Shown: positions 19,299 through 30,033, numbered from the stretch's first letter. The stretch: 45,181 bases of DNA from Enterobacterales bacterium (GCA_947478475.1 CANJWD010000004.1:1-45181), one strand, 5' to 3'. Notes: generated from the sequence alone by a model not told the origin. Numbers and translations are program-made.

Positions 19299-19889
19299 CT
19301 AACCATCTTTGTGAGGAAATAATGTGCTATCAATTAAGTCGCACAGGCAATTCACGGCCAACAGGTGTATTTCCTGAATACGTGCACTATGGTGAGAGGG
19401 TACCCGAATTTCAACATCCTGTTGACCGAGTAAACCTGCGAGTTCTCCACCATCATAACCGGTAAGCGCAATGATTGTCATGTCTCGGGTGACTGCTGCT
19501 TCAACTGCTTTTATGACATCACGGCTGTTGCCACGGGCAGAAATTGCCAGCAGCACATCTCCGGCATGCCCAAGCGCACGAACCTGTTTAGCATAGACCT
19601 CGTCGTGTAAACGATCATTAGTAATGGCGGTCAGCACCACATTATCTGCATTTATTGCAATAGCAGGCAGACTGGGGCGTTCGGTTTCAAAGCGGTTGAT
19701 CATGCTGGCTGCAAAATGCTGGCTGTTTGCCGCAGAGCACCCATTGCCACAACAGAGGATCTTGTTACCATTGAGCAGAGAGTGCACCATTGCCGCTGCC
19801 GCACGTGAGATAACGTCTGGCAGTGCTTCTGCCGCCGCAATTTGAGTTTGGATGCTTTCCGTAAAACAGATTTTTATTCTATCCAGCAC
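19299..19889 (-). CDS. diaA: DnaA initiator-associating protein DiaA
   Basis: SIS-domain protein that binds DnaA and promotes its ordered assembly on oriC. 196 aa, nearly identical to E. coli DiaA in blocks such as [45 protein letters not shown] and [20 protein letters not shown]. Start is a GTG at 19889, giving the expected [11 protein letters not shown] opening. It belongs to the same operon as lpoA and yraN; the retained diaA implies DnaA-dependent initiation. Confidence 0.97.
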   Translation of the reverse strand: MLDRIKICFTESIQTQIAAAEALPDVISRAAAAMVHSLLNGNKILCCGNGCSAANSQHFAASMINRFETERPSLPAIAINADNVVLTAITNDRLHDEVYAKQVRALGHAGDVLLAISARGNSRDVIKAVEAAVTRDMTIIALTGYDGGELAGLLGQQDVEIRVPSHHSARIQEIHLLAVNCLCDLIDSTLFPHKDG

Positions 19890-19976
19890 GTTGATTTAAC
19901 CCATTAGGTGTGGTTGGTTGACTGGTGACCGGAGAAAAAATATTCGATGCACACTTGATGCATACTGAGGACATAC

Positions 19977-20360
19977 TCAATGCATACCGAAGGCATCAGG
20001 TAACCATTCTGTACGATGACCCGTAATGGCAAAAACATCAAAACGACAGGATGAGGTATCAAAACTGGCTCCATACCGGGCTAGCCAAACGGCAGCAGTT
20101 TGTAGCAACCGTTTTCGTTTAGCGTAAGTAACACTTGTGGCTGCGTCGCCAAAAGTAGCACGACGACGAAAACGCACCTCAACAAATACCCAGGTTTGAT
20201 GATCACGCATAATGAGATCAATTTCACCACAACGTAACGTAACGTTAGCAGCCACAAACACAAGCCCGACACGTTCGAGATAGTTGCGTGCCAGGATTTC
20301 ATAGTTTGTACCAACAGCCCGTGAGCTTATCCGTTCATCCATAAGCCACTCTGCCTCCAT
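19977..20360 (-). CDS. yraN: YraN/UPF0102 endonuclease-like protein
   Basis: Small protein with a restriction-endonuclease-like fold (UPF0102); cellular role not established. 127 aa, near the usual 131. Core motif [20 protein letters not shown] has the GEID-x(n)-VEVR pattern of this nuclease superfamily. The first ATG (20360) is used; an in-frame ATG at 20342 would remove six residues and is equally possible. Lies between lpoA and diaA as in E. coli. The C-terminus (FGMH) and the 87 bp that follow contain degenerate copies of a TGCATAC-type motif. Confidence 0.93.
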   Translation of the reverse strand: MEAEWLMDERISSRAVGTNYEILARNYLERVGLVFVAANVTLRCGEIDLIMRDHQTWVFVEVRFRRRATFGDAATSVTYAKRKRLLQTAAVWLARYGASFDTSSCRFDVFAITGHRTEWLPDAFGMH

Positions 20361-20409
20361 TAAGACAAAGACTACCCACCGCGAACCGGTATATCACGTA
20401 CTCAGCGGA

Positions 20410-22356
20410 TTAGCCATATGCGGCTACAGGAACAATCTTTCCGTTATGATAACGTAGCCAGGGTAGCCGACGGCTAATAATACAGTTTTCTGTCGTACCC
20501 AGTATGCCGGTGAGCCCTTTAAGCTGGAAAGTGAGTGGCTGATTTATCTCGGCAAAATGATGCAGTAAAGACCATGCATCAATCCCCATGGCATACAGGC
20601 GTACCAAAGAGTAGTCATTGCCAAATTTAGCAATCAGGCGCTGCATTAGCGCAGGATATTCTCCGGCCATTAACGGAATATCACTGAACTGCAGACCTTC
20701 CATTTCCAGGTGATAATCCGGGCCAGCATCTGCCTGATGGCTACGGGAACTGGAGAATAACGCAGGTTTAGTTTTGGTATCGGAAATGGCCATATCGATC
20801 ATAGGTTTAATTAACGTTAATTCGGCAGGAGTCGCCACGATATACACTGCATCCACATCGCCGCTGGCAGGCAGAGGCGGTGTATTTGCCGTTAGTGCAC
20901 GTACCGGATTACCTGTTATACGAATACCAGTACTGCTGTTTATCGTCTGTCTGAGCTCATTCATTGTGCCAAAAGTTTGCTGCAGAACGGTAACATTCTC
21001 TTGCCTGTACCACTCGTCAGCGAATGCCATGGCTATACGATCGCCAAATGCGCCACGCGGAGTGAGCAATAACGGTGTTTTTTTTTGCTGTTGTTGCAGG
21101 TGGCGGGCGGCATCTCTGGCTTCATCTTCAGGAGAGAGTGCAAAATAGCAAACAGCAGGGTTACTTTTATTTGTTTCAAGTTGGTTTGTTTCAAGTTGGT
21201 TTGTTTCAGGTCGATGTATTTCGGGTCGATTGAGAGCCAGAATATTCAGCGAAGTTGTGAGAGTGGCCAGTTGCGCCACTTCGGGTTTGAGTAACGGGCC
21301 GACGACTAAAAAGGCGCCATCTTCGCGTGCCTGTTCCAGCAAGGCTGGTGTTGATTGGGTGGATGTATCATACGTTCTTATCTCAGCATGGCTCACTGAA
21401 AGTGCCGGCTGCTCCGCACCATAACGTGTTTCGCGGACAGAGGATTCTGAATCACTGTCGATAGCTGTAGTGGTATTTGCCTGTTGCAGAGGAATGTTTG
21501 CCGCCAGCAGACCATCCTTTGCGGCGATAAAGCCCTGTAGAATAGCATCACCAAAGATTTTTGCGGGGCCGCTTAGTGGCAGTAATAGTGCAATCGTTAT
21601 GGTTTTTTTCTGATTCAGCTGCGTCAGGCGGGTTGGTAATGTTTTTGCCGCCGGATTTTGCGGGTAGCGCGTTTGCCACTCCCTGATTTCTGCATTCAGT
21701 GAAGCGGGATTTTTTTTGCCATGCTGCCAGGTATAAAGCAAGTCCAGCCAGCCCTGCAGGATATGCTCATCAGCATTAATTGTTAACTGCCCAGTCTCCT
21801 CAGCTGTAAGCTGTACCAGCATTTGCCAGGTTTTATCGATATTTTCCTGGTAAGCGTTACCACTTAACAAAGGTTGCTGGCTAATGTAGGAACGTAGCAA
21901 CGCAATGCCCTGATTAATGCTGCCTTGGGCCTGCCAGTAGCGTATCTGCTGGCTGGCGGAGAGCGACTCTGGCTTCAGTTTGGCGAGAATATAGCTAATT
22001 GCCGAATAACTTTTTTGTGCGATTTGTAGTTCTGCCTCCAGAAGTTGTTGTTCCTGATACTGGAATTCGTTCAGACCCCGGGGTAACTGACGCAACTGTT
22101 CAGCAGCGCGGACGTAGTTTTCCTCCATTAACAGTGCACGAATGGCGAGCAGTTGCCAGCCAGCCCTCTCTTCGTCACTGCTATCGTGCATGCGCCGAAG
22201 ATAATAATCAGAGCCAGCGCTAGCTTCGTCCTGTATATTCGGTGATGTTTGTACAACAGTGTCGCCCGCACAGCCAGTCAGGGCGAGCACGGCAAAAATA
22301 ACGCCGACGAAAGCGAAAAAATTTACTTTGCTGCCAGTGAATCCTGAAGAAAACAT
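20410..22356 (-). CDS. lpoA: LpoA, outer-membrane activator of PBP1A
   Basis: Outer-membrane lipoprotein that reaches through the wall to stimulate PBP1A (MrcA). About 648 aa against 678 in E. coli. Lipoprotein signal with LTGC; N-terminal TPR-like domain (QLLAIRALLMEENYVRA, INADEHILQGWLDL); C-terminal domain like a periplasmic binding protein (IALLLPLSGPAKIFGDAILQ, FLVVGPLLKPEV, CYFALSPEDEARDAARHL, DAVYIVATPAEL). The ATG at 22356 has AGGA six bases upstream and gives a compact signal; an ATG at 22389 is also in frame. A 4 x 15-bp repeat at 21171-21230 inserts ETNQL-type repeats between the RPE and CYFALSPE blocks, where E. coli has only a short link. Divergent from rsmI. Confidence 0.95.
   Translation of the reverse strand: MFSSGFTGSKVNFFAFVGVIFAVLALTGCAGDTVVQTSPNIQDEASAGSDYYLRRMHDSSDEERAGWQLLAIRALLMEENYVRAAEQLRQLPRGLNEFQYQEQQLLEAELQIAQKSYSAISYILAKLKPESLSASQQIRYWQAQGSINQGIALLRSYISQQPLLSGNAYQENIDKTWQMLVQLTAEETGQLTINADEHILQGWLDLLYTWQHGKKNPASLNAEIREWQTRYPQNPAAKTLPTRLTQLNQKKTITIALLLPLSGPAKIFGDAILQGFIAAKDGLLAANIPLQQANTTTAIDSDSESSVRETRYGAEQPALSVSHAEIRTYDTSTQSTPALLEQAREDGAFLVVGPLLKPEVAQLATLTTSLNILALNRPEIHRPETNQLETNQLETNKSNPAVCYFALSPEDEARDAARHLQQQQKKTPLLLTPRGAFGDRIAMAFADEWYRQENVTVLQQTFGTMNELRQTINSSTGIRITGNPVRALTANTPPLPASGDVDAVYIVATPAELTLIKPMIDMAISDTKTKPALFSSSRSHQADAGPDYHLEMEGLQFSDIPLMAGEYPALMQRLIAKFGNDYSLVRLYAMGIDAWSLLHHFAEINQPLTFQLKGLTGILGTTENCIISRRLPWLRYHNGKIVPVAAYG
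21171..21230 (-). repeat. 15-bp tandem repeat, four units, in lpoA
   Basis: Two perfect units TTGTTTCAAGTTGGT (21171-21185, 21186-21200) are followed by two diverged ones, TTGTTTCAGGTCGAT and GTATTTCGGGTCGAT. On the coding strand they give 5-residue repeats of the type RPET-N and QLET-N at about LpoA residues 376-396. Confidence 0.9.
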
Positions 22357-22415
22357 GCCATGTCCTGCGTTGTTTTTTTTAATGCTCAATATAAATCAGT
22401 CATGCGGATGAAACA

Positions 22416-23300
22416 ATGAATCAACCGGGCAACGGCGTGGTTTCTGCGTCAACGCTTTACGTGGTACCCACTCCGATAGGGAACTTAGGAGATATGACCC
22501 CGCGCGCGTTAACGGTACTAAAAAACGTCGATTTGATTGCGGCGGAAGATACACGCCATACGGGTTTGCTGTTGCAACATTTTGCTATCAGCACTCGTCT
22601 GTTTGCCCTCCATGATCATAATGAACAACAAAAAGCTCACCAGTTATTGATAAAATTGCAACATGGCCAGAGTATAGCACTAGTTTGTGACGCCGGAACG
22701 CCACTGATTAATGATCCAGGGTATCATTTAGTGCGCCGCTGCCGTGAGGCGGGTCTTTGCGTGGCGCCGCTGGCCGGGCCTTGTGCGGCAATTGTTGCAC
22801 TTTCAGCAGCGGGTATTGCGTCAAATCGTTTTTGTTATGAAGGTTTTCTGCCAGCTAAAACAAAAAGCCGTAAAGACAGATTGCATACGCTGACTGAAGA
22901 GCCAAGAACGTTAATATTTTACGAAGCTCCCCACCGGGTGCTGGAAAGTTTGCAGGATATGGCAACAGTGCTTGGTGCTCAGCGTTATGTAGTGCTGGCC
23001 CGTGAACTGACTAAAACCTGGGAATCTATATACGGCGCCCCCGTTGCTGAACTACTGGCCTGGGTACAGATTGATGAAATGCGCCGTCGTGGTGAAATAG
23101 TGCTGATTGTCGAAGGTTATAAGTCACCCGCCACAGATGCACTGCCAGCCCCGGTACTGCGTACCCTGGCCTTACTGCAAAAAGATTTACCATTGAGGAA
23201 AGCGGCTGCGCTGGCGGCAGAAATTCATGGTGTTAAAAAAAATGCGCTCTACCGTTATGCTCTGGACAGGCAGAATGCTGTTTCGTCAACAGAAAAATGA
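22416..23300 (+). CDS. rsmI: 16S rRNA (cytidine1402-2'-O)-methyltransferase
   Basis: Methylates the 2'-O of C1402 in 16S rRNA, acting with RsmH (also encoded in this window) which methylates N4 of the same base. 294 aa; E. coli 286. Tetrapyrrole-methylase fold: [76 protein letters not shown] and the C-terminal [17 protein letters not shown]. Divergent from lpoA (59 bp), the conserved arrangement. Its TGA is the first triplet of a 14-bp duplication leading into the rnpB promoter. Confidence 0.96.
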   Translation: MNQPGNGVVSASTLYVVPTPIGNLGDMTPRALTVLKNVDLIAAEDTRHTGLLLQHFAISTRLFALHDHNEQQKAHQLLIKLQHGQSIALVCDAGTPLINDPGYHLVRRCREAGLCVAPLAGPCAAIVALSAAGIASNRFCYEGFLPAKTKSRKDRLHTLTEEPRTLIFYEAPHRVLESLQDMATVLGAQRYVVLARELTKTWESIYGAPVAELLAWVQIDEMRRRGEIVLIVEGYKSPATDALPAPVLRTLALLQKDLPLRKAAALAAEIHGVKKNALYRYALDRQNAVSSTEK

Positions 23301-23325
23301 TATCAGAAAGGTGATGTCAGAAAGG
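23298..23325 (+). repeat. 14-bp tandem duplication before rnpB
   Basis: TGATATCAGAAAGG and TGATGTCAGAAAGG lie in tandem (13 of 14 identical), and a third copy begins with TGACATC. The array runs from the rsmI stop codon into the -35 element of rnpB. Confidence 0.85.
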
Positions 23326-23353
23326 TGACATCGTGGTCTGATAGCACTATAAT
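23325..23353 (+). promoter_or_regulatory. rnpB promoter
   Basis: GTGACA (23325-23330) and a perfect TATAAT (23348-23353) are separated by exactly 17 bases. The predicted start near 23360 coincides with the first paired base of RNase P RNA. The region between -10 and start is GC-rich (CGTGGC), the kind of discriminator found in stable-RNA promoters. Confidence 0.85.
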
Positions 23354-23359
23354 CGTGGC

Positions 23360-23719
<360 letters not shown>

Positions 23720-23738
<19 letters not shown>

Positions 23739-24403
23739 CTGTTTTTGGCACGGGCCCGTTTTTTTTTCCACAATATAAATAGCGAACCAAATAATCCGCT
23801 GATAAGCAGTACCAGTGGTAACAATATGAGAATGAACATCAGTTCATCTTCATGCTTTAGGAATAGTGGTGTTTTTCCCAGAAAGAAACCGATGGAAATT
23901 AAAATAAGCACCCACAACGCACCACTTATCCAGTTAAATAATTGAAATCTGGCATTATTAAGGCCAGAAAGACCAGCAATGGCGGGAAGAATGGTACGAA
24001 TGAATGCCAGAAAACGCCCAATCAGTAGCGCATGCAAACCATGACGATGAAACAGCTCATAAGCACGCTGATGATAGTGCAAAGGAAGATGGGAAAGCCA
24101 TCCCTGTACAATTTTGGTGTTGCCTAAAAATTTACCCTGTACGTAACCAAGCCAGCATCCCGTGCTTGCAGCAATAGTGAGAACAGTCAGTGTGACAGGG
24201 AAACTCATTGCATCTTTGGATATCAGCACACCAACCAGCACCAGCAGACTATCTCCGGGAAGAAATGCCGCCGGAAGCAGCCCGTTTTCCAAAAAAATTA
24301 TTACAAACAGCAGGATATAAATGACCCACGCCAAAGAGGGATTAGCCAGTGTTTCATAGTCGCTTTGCCACAAAGCACGTAATATATCCAGGATAATATC
24401 CAT
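23720..24403 (-). CDS. yqjA: DedA-family membrane protein YqjA
   Basis: Inner-membrane DedA/SNARE-associated protein; family members are linked to lipid flipping and proton-motive-force maintenance. 227 aa; E. coli YqjA has 220. Matches include ETLANPSLAWVIYILLFV, FLENGLLPAAFLPGDSLLVL, LSHLPLHYHQRAYELFHRHG, LLIGRFLAFIRT and IAGLSGLNNARFQLFNW. ATG at 24403 has AGGA upstream. The last codons, after WKKK, run through the rnpB terminator region and 19 bases into rnpB on the opposite strand, replacing the usual short tail. mzrA, its usual downstream partner, is absent, and it now lies between rnpB and lpxC. Confidence 0.94.
23749..23767 (+). terminator. Candidate rnpB terminator
   Basis: A GC-rich palindromic core (CACGGGCCCG) is followed directly by nine T (23759-23767), 20 bases after mature rnpB. 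The stem is short, so hairpin strength is doubtful, but the position and T run fit. On the other strand the same bases are codons of the YqjA C-terminus. Confidence 0.45.
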
Positions 24404-24804
24404 CTGCTCTTCCTAAAAAGCGTGTTGCGCTCGCTGTGCTGCACAGGTAGTGGCCTGCTAAAACTGGCCACAGTATAAAGGCTGTTCATAAAATAGTGGT
24501 TGTTCGTATCGACTATCGCGAATTGTTCAGCGAGTCTGACATCGGGGGTAATGAAATGAGGATATCACTTCTATTCAGGTAGCAAATTTACTATGCCTTT
24601 ACTATTGCCACTACTATTGCCACTACAATAATACAGGGAAGCGCATTCCGGTTAGCAAAGATAAAACGTAACAGAGATAAAACGTAATAAAGTAGTGGCG
24701 TGTAAAACAGGTAAGCTGCACCAGTCAGGTGATGCCGAACGAAAATCACGATACAAGAACGGCTGGAACTGTCAGTTTTCGTGATGATTATTCTTTTGTA
24801 TGGT
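24404..24804. other. 401-bp gap where secM/secA would be expected
   Basis: Region between lpxC and yqjA. In E. coli secM and secA follow lpxC. Read in the lpxC direction I see no SecM-like frame and no arrest-motif remnant. It contains a 12-bp tandem repeat at 24601-24624, and near the yqjA start presumably that gene's promoter. Confidence 0.7.
24601..24624. repeat. 12-bp perfect tandem duplication
   Basis: ACTATTGCCACT occurs twice in succession, with a degenerate partial copy before it (from 24590). Non-coding, downstream of lpxC. Confidence 0.9.
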
Positions 24805-25722
24805 CTAAGCCAGAACAGCGACGGGTGTTTTAAATGCCTGAGGCATTTCAGTTTCGTGCTGAAATGTGACGAATTCAAAGGATTCTCGTTTGGCTAATAC
24901 AGCCTGCAACAATTTATTATTTAACGCATGACCAGATTTAAATGCCGTGAAGGCACCAATGATATTGTGGCCACAGATAAAGAGATCACCGATGGCATCC
25001 AGCATTTTATGACGCACAAATTCGTCCTCAAAGCGCAGTCCATCCTCATTCAGAACGCGATAATCATCAACAACAATAGCACAGTCGAAACTGCCGCCTA
25101 AACATAATCCACGCGATTGCAGGGATTCGATGTCACGCATAAAACCGAAAGTTCGCGCACGGCTGATTTGTGTAACGAAAGAATCAGCAGAAAAATCAAA
25201 ACGATAATGTTGAGTGCTGGAGTTTATCGCCGGATGATTGAAGTCGATAGTAAAATCGAGGCGAAACCCATCAAATGGCGATAATTCAGCCCATTTATCA
25301 CCCTGCTCGGCTCGCACGACTTCTTTGATACGCAGAAATTTTTTAGCGGCTTTTAGTTCTTCAATACCGGCATCCAGTAACAAATAGATAAAAGGGCTGG
25401 CACTGCCGTCCATAATAGGAATTTCCGGGGCGTTGACCTCAATAATTAGGTTATCGACACCTAAACCTGCGAGGGCAGCGTTGAGATGTTCAACGGTAGA
25501 TATACGGACATTCTGTTCATTAACCAGGGCAGTGCAAAGCAGGGTGTCACGCACGGATTTTGCGTCCGCGTAAAAATCAACGGGAGGGTGCAAATCAGTG
25601 CGGCGATAGACAATCCCCGTGTTGGCAGCGGCGGGCAGCATTGTCAACCGAACTTTTTGACCTGTATGCAATCCAACGCCTGTTGCCTGCACAATACGCT
25701 TTAATGTCCTTTGTTTTATCAT
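24805..25722 (-). CDS. lpxC: UDP-3-O-acyl-N-acetylglucosamine deacetylase
   Basis: Zn-dependent deacetylase, the first committed step of lipid A synthesis. 305 aa, identical to E. coli length. Zinc ligands H79 ([10 protein letters not shown]) and the HKMLD motif (H238, D242) are present, as is the catalytic-loop region SRARTFGFM. The start MIKQRTLKR at 25722 is preceded by another in-frame ATG at 25725. The C-terminus keeps the hydrophobic PVAVLA that FtsH degradation recognises in E. coli, suggesting that regulated proteolysis of LpxC is kept. Last gene of the dcw cluster, 98 bp after ftsZ. Confidence 0.97.
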   Translation of the reverse strand: MIKQRTLKRIVQATGVGLHTGQKVRLTMLPAAANTGIVYRRTDLHPPVDFYADAKSVRDTLLCTALVNEQNVRISTVEHLNAALAGLGVDNLIIEVNAPEIPIMDGSASPFIYLLLDAGIEELKAAKKFLRIKEVVRAEQGDKWAELSPFDGFRLDFTIDFNHPAINSSTQHYRFDFSADSFVTQISRARTFGFMRDIESLQSRGLCLGGSFDCAIVVDDYRVLNEDGLRFEDEFVRHKMLDAIGDLFICGHNIIGAFTAFKSGHALNNKLLQAVLAKRESFEFVTFQHETEMPQAFKTPVAVLA

Positions 25723-25820
25723 CATGTTATCTCGCAATACCAATAATTAATTCATTTTTATTATGAATTAACGTGCCACTAATTGTAACATAAATAATAC
25801 AAATGCCAAATTTCCAGCAA

Positions 25821-26966
25821 TTAATCAGCCTGTTTACGCAAAAATGTCGGAATATCCAGATAATCGCGCTCCTTAGCCCCTGTTAACTCATTCGCCACGT
25901 TAGTGGCAGATTTTATCTCTTCCGGTAATGGTGACATGCTATTTTTTTGATAGCGATTATCGGTCACTGCTTGCGATTTTTTCTGAGTTACCAGCATGAT
26001 TTCTGGACGTTTGTCTATACCAATGCCGGTAGCGACAACCGTTACACGCAGTTCATGGTCCATTTCCGGATCCAGCGATGTACCAATGACCACGGTGGCA
26101 TTATCAGAGGCGAAAGCACGGATAGTATTACCTACTGTTTCAAATTCATCCAGCCGAAGATCAAAACCAGCAGTGATATTGACCAGAACACCACGAGCAC
26201 CGGACAGATCGATATCTTCCAGTAATGGGCTGGATATAGCCATTTCAGCAGCTTCTTCGGCACGATCCTCTCCGGAGGCAACCCCAGATCCCATCATGGC
26301 GTAACCCATTTCAGCCATTACGGTACGTACGTCAGCAAAATCAACATTCATTAAACCTGGGCGGGTAATCAATTCAGAGATACCCTGAACCGCTCCTTTC
26401 AGGACGTTATTTGCAGCGCTAAAAGCATCAAGCAGAGAGATGCCACGACCCAGTACCTTGAGCAGCTTGTCGTTAGGGATAGTAATGAGTGAATCTACAT
26501 GCCTGGATAATTCAGCAATCCCCTGTTCCGCAAATGCCATGCGCTTCTTTCCTTCAAAATTGAAAGGTTTTGTCACCACCGCAACGGTTAAAATACCCAA
26601 TTCTTTTGCTACTTCAGCGACAACGGGTGCGGCGCCGGTACCGGTACCCCCCCCCATCCCGGCCGCGATAAAAACCATATCGGCACCATCCAGTGCGTCG
26701 CGTAAGGTATCACGGTCCTCTTCCGCCGAGTTGCGGCCTACTTCCGGATTGGCTCCTGCACCCAACCCCTTGGTAATACCACTACCAATCTGGATGGTCT
26801 GGCCAACCGATGTTTTACGTAGTGCCTGAGCATCGGTATTAATCACAAAAAATTCAACACCTTCAATACGCTCGCGTACCATGTGTTCTACGGCATTGCC
26901 GCCACCGCCGCCGATGCCGATGACTTTAATCACCGCATCATTGGTAAGTTCCATTGGTTCAAACAT
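25821..26966 (-). CDS. ftsZ: Cell division GTPase FtsZ
   Basis: Tubulin-like GTPase that forms the cytokinetic ring. 381 aa; E. coli 383. The tubulin signature GGGTGTG is at residues 105-111, with GGGGGNAV at 19-26. After the globular core comes a short variable linker and the conserved C-terminal peptide DYLDIPTFLRKQAD, which binds FtsA and ZipA. ATG at 26966 follows GAGAGGAACT. It lies 73 bp after ftsA; lpxC follows. Confidence 0.98.
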   Translation of the reverse strand: MFEPMELTNDAVIKVIGIGGGGGNAVEHMVRERIEGVEFFVINTDAQALRKTSVGQTIQIGSGITKGLGAGANPEVGRNSAEEDRDTLRDALDGADMVFIAAGMGGGTGTGAAPVVAEVAKELGILTVAVVTKPFNFEGKKRMAFAEQGIAELSRHVDSLITIPNDKLLKVLGRGISLLDAFSAANNVLKGAVQGISELITRPGLMNVDFADVRTVMAEMGYAMMGSGVASGEDRAEEAAEMAISSPLLEDIDLSGARGVLVNITAGFDLRLDEFETVGNTIRAFASDNATVVIGTSLDPEMDHELRVTVVATGIGIDKRPEIMLVTQKKSQAVTDNRYQKNSMSPLPEEIKSATNVANELTGAKERDYLDIPTFLRKQAD

Positions 26967-27039
26967 AGTTCCTCTCCGTTTTGTGCTAGGGCTTAGAGAT
27001 CAAGAAAATATGTTTAAGTATGATCTCCGGGTTAAAACG

Positions 27040-28296
27040 TTAAAACTCTTTTCTCAGCCAGCTATTGATGCGTTTAAACCAGGCGCTTACCGAGGCGGGT
27101 TTTTCTGCTTCTGAATCAGCGTTCAGGTGAAATTCTTTACCATAGTGCAGTAGCCCTACGGCAGTTGAGTGGTAAGGTTCCTGCACATAATCCGTTAATC
27201 CAGTGATATTTGAGGGCTGACCAATACGTACCTGAGCATGGAATACCCGTTGTGCACATGCCACCAGACCATCAATTTGAGCTGCCCCGCCGGTGAGTAC
27301 AATACCTGCGGCCAGATGATGCTTGACACCTTTTTGACGTAGCTGCTCTTGCAATTGCAAAATTTCATCATTCACTAAATTGAGTAGTTCGGTGTAACGC
27401 GGTTCGATAACTTCCGCCAGAGTCTGACGCTGTAAACTGCGAGGAGGACGCCCTCCAACACTGGGTACTTCGACACTTTCGTCCTTGCTAACCATTGAGC
27501 CGAGCGCGCAACCGTATCTCACTTTAATCGCCTCTGCGTCTGTAGGAGGAGTACCAAAGGCATAGGCAATATCGCTGGTAACAACATTACCGGCATAAGG
27601 TATTACCTTGCTATAACGTAATGCCCCAGCCGTATAAACCACCATATCCATAGTGCCCCCTCCCATATCAACCACACAGACTCCCAGTTCACGCTCATCT
27701 TCTGTTAGTACAGCGTAACTGGCAGCCAGCCCGGCGAAAATCAACTGATCAACTTTCAGAGCGCAACGTTCAACTGCTTTAACAATATTTTTAGCCATAT
27801 CGTTATGACAGGTAACCAGGTGTACTTTGGCCTGCATACGCACACCAGAAAGACCAATCGGATTTTTTATCCCTTCCTGGTAATCGATGGCATACTCCTG
27901 CGGAATGACGTGCAAAATACGGTGTTCATCACGCACCCGCACCGATTTTGCGGTATGTACGACGCTTTCTACGTCTTCCTGTGTTACGTCTTCTTCTGAA
28001 ATAGGCACCATCCCGATTTCATTCTGGCAACTAATATGTTTGCCTGACAATGCCAGATAGACCGAAGAAATCTGACAATCTGCCATTAATTCTGCCTGAT
28101 CGATAGCACGTTGTACGCATTTTACTACCGATTCAAGGTCGTTCACCCCGCCTTTATCCATACCGCGCGATGGACAATTGCCCACCCCGATGATATTAAT
28201 CATGCCATCGGGGAGGATCTCACCTATCAATACTGAAACTTTAGCGGTACCTATCTCAAGGCCCACGACCAGTTTTCTGTCTGTCAGCTTAATCAT
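27040..28296 (-). CDS. ftsA: Cell division protein FtsA
   Basis: Actin-like ATPase that tethers FtsZ to the inner membrane. 418 aa; E. coli 420. N-terminal [19 protein letters not shown] (phosphate 1 loop), [15 protein letters not shown] and [13 protein letters not shown] are the actin-family nucleotide motifs. The C-terminal amphipathic helix [15 protein letters not shown] is intact, so membrane binding should be kept. Start overlaps the ftsQ stop by four bases. Confidence 0.98.
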   Translation of the reverse strand: MIKLTDRKLVVGLEIGTAKVSVLIGEILPDGMINIIGVGNCPSRGMDKGGVNDLESVVKCVQRAIDQAELMADCQISSVYLALSGKHISCQNEIGMVPISEEDVTQEDVESVVHTAKSVRVRDEHRILHVIPQEYAIDYQEGIKNPIGLSGVRMQAKVHLVTCHNDMAKNIVKAVERCALKVDQLIFAGLAASYAVLTEDERELGVCVVDMGGGTMDMVVYTAGALRYSKVIPYAGNVVTSDIAYAFGTPPTDAEAIKVRYGCALGSMVSKDESVEVPSVGGRPPRSLQRQTLAEVIEPRYTELLNLVNDEILQLQEQLRQKGVKHHLAAGIVLTGGAAQIDGLVACAQRVFHAQVRIGQPSNITGLTDYVQEPYHSTAVGLLHYGKEFHLNADSEAEKPASVSAWFKRINSWLRKEF

Positions 28297-29111
28297 TGTT
28301 GTTTCGCCTGTGGCGGGTTGCGTTGCTGCTCACCCACAAATACCGGGGCCCAGCCTACCGCCAGCCCCGTGTCGTAACGTAAATCAACATAACTCACCTG
28401 CAAGCCTGATTGCTGCTGCAATATCGGATAGAGCACAATAAAACGTTGCAGGCGGGTAATGTGATCATTTCGCCCCAGTTCCAGACGAACACCATTATCC
28501 AAAGCAAGCTGCCAGGAGTGCCTGGCGCTCATTGCCACCATTTTTAGCATTAGCCCGTTGGCGGCCAGTAGCCTGTGCATAGTATGGTAACCGGATAGCA
28601 GATCCTGCTCACTGCCTTTAGGTCCGTATAGTAGTGGCAGTTTCTGGCTGCCAGCACGCTCCGCAGGCACGCTGAATGGTTTCGCCTGTGCATCAAGATG
28701 CCAGAGATCATTCCAGCGTGCCACGGGAACGTACTCTGTCAGGCGAATTTTCAGTGTATCGGGCCACTGTTTACGTATGCTGGCATGCTTAATCCAAGGC
28801 AGATATTTGATCTGTTGTAAGATAACGTCCATATTTTGTGTCATAACCGTGCCAGGAGGGCCTGATGCCAGAATAGCCTCGCGGATGTCATCGAGCCTGG
28901 TATAGTGACGCGAACCGGTTACCACTAGTCTGGATAGCGGTAACCGGTTCGCATCTTGCAGCAGGCTAACAATCGCCCAGCCACTCCAGCATAGTGTCCC
29001 TGCCACTGCCAGCAAAAAAATAAAACCAGCCAGCCGCGCTCCATTGCTGCGACGGCGAGGTGTTTTTTCTGCAACACCCCGCTCACGGTTATTCAGAGCG
29101 GCCTGTGACAT
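28293..29111 (-). CDS. ftsQ: Cell division protein FtsQ
   Basis: Bitopic division protein that links early and late divisome components through FtsB and FtsL. 272 aa; E. coli 276. Cytoplasmic basic N-terminus, one membrane helix (about 27-50, [20 protein letters not shown]), then the POTRA domain beginning [20 protein letters not shown] and the beta domain with [14 protein letters not shown]. The ATG at 29111 lies one base after the ddlB stop codon. A Pro/Gln-rich tail follows the beta domain. Confidence 0.96.
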   Translation of the reverse strand: MSQAALNNRERGVAEKTPRRRSNGARLAGFIFLLAVAGTLCWSGWAIVSLLQDANRLPLSRLVVTGSRHYTRLDDIREAILASGPPGTVMTQNMDVILQQIKYLPWIKHASIRKQWPDTLKIRLTEYVPVARWNDLWHLDAQAKPFSVPAERAGSQKLPLLYGPKGSEQDLLSGYHTMHRLLAANGLMLKMVAMSARHSWQLALDNGVRLELGRNDHITRLQRFIVLYPILQQQSGLQVSYVDLRYDTGLAVGWAPVFVGEQQRNPPQAKQQ

Positions 29112-29112
29112 A

Positions 29113-30033
29113 TCAGCTCGCCAGCGCTAAAATTTTCGCCACTAACTGCGAAAAGCTTAAACCGTTCTGGCGTGCCGCCATCGGTACCAGGCTATGGCTG
29201 GTCATACCCGGAGACGTATTGACTTCCAGCAGATAAAAATGGCCGTCATTATTTTGCATCACATCGATTCTGCCCCATCCCTTGCAATCCAGAGCGTGCC
29301 AGGCCTGTAGTGCAAGTGCTGTCAGTTTCTGCTCTTGCGTTTCATTTAAGCCACAGGGGCAAAAATACTGTGTGTTGTCAGACAGATATTTAGCTTCGTA
29401 ATCGTAAAGCAGGCCCGCTGGCTGGATACGGATTGGGGGTAAAACGTCACCATCCAGAATCGCTACAGCATATTCTGGTCCTGTCAGACATTTCTCAATT
29501 AATACGTCATTTGCGTAACGATACGCTTTTTCCAGTGCGGCCGGGAGCTCACAGCTACCATTAATTTTGCTTACACCAACACTGGAACCTTCTTTGGTTG
29601 GTTTGACAATTAATGGCCAGCCCAGCTCAGCAAGCTGCGCTGCCACAGAGTCCAGGCCTTGGGTGATAAATTGTTGCTGATTTAAAACTACCCAGGGTGG
29701 CACCGATAGCCCTAAGGCCGTCCATATCAGTTTGCTGCGCAATTTATCCATCGCCAAAGCGGATGCCATGACGCCGCTACCGGTGTAGGGCAACTGTAAA
29801 AATTCCAGCACACCCTGCAGACTGCCATCCTCACCACCACGACCATGCAGCGCAATAAAGACTTTGTCATAACCCTGTTCTTTCAATTTAAGTACAGGGT
29901 AATCTCTGGTATCGACCCCGTAAGCGTTAATACCTGCTTCAAGAAGCCCGGCCAGCACCGCCTGACCTGACAGCAATGAAACTTCTCGCTCTGCAGAGGT
30001 TCCTCCCAGCAATACGGCGACTTTTTCAGCCAT
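29113..30033 (-). CDS. ddlB: D-alanine--D-alanine ligase B
   Basis: Joins two D-Ala using ATP to provide the dipeptide for MurF. 306 aa, the same as E. coli. ATP-grasp fold; motifs [56 protein letters not shown] and [14 protein letters not shown]. Start ATG at 30033 ([11 protein letters not shown]); the frame is open farther upstream only because the hexanucleotide repeat at the end of murC is free of stops in this frame as well. Overlaps murC by eight bases. Confidence 0.97.
   Translation of the reverse strand: MAEKVAVLLGGTSAEREVSLLSGQAVLAGLLEAGINAYGVDTRDYPVLKLKEQGYDKVFIALHGRGGEDGSLQGVLEFLQLPYTGSGVMASALAMDKLRSKLIWTALGLSVPPWVVLNQQQFITQGLDSVAAQLAELGWPLIVKPTKEGSSVGVSKINGSCELPAALEKAYRYANDVLIEKCLTGPEYAVAILDGDVLPPIRIQPAGLLYDYEAKYLSDNTQYFCPCGLNETQEQKLTALALQAWHALDCKGWGRIDVMQNNDGHFYLLEVNTSPGMTSHSLVPMAARQNGLSFSQLVAKILALAS

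Noticed and set aside
21171-21230. CRISPR-like or mobile repeat family
   Set aside because: All arrays in the window are direct head-to-tail repeats without spacers and with unrelated unit sequences; no cas gene is present. They are simple tandem repeats.
24404-24804. SecM remnant downstream of lpxC
   Set aside because: No signal peptide plus arrest-motif pattern in any minus-strand frame; the longest frame is a shadow of lpxC's end.
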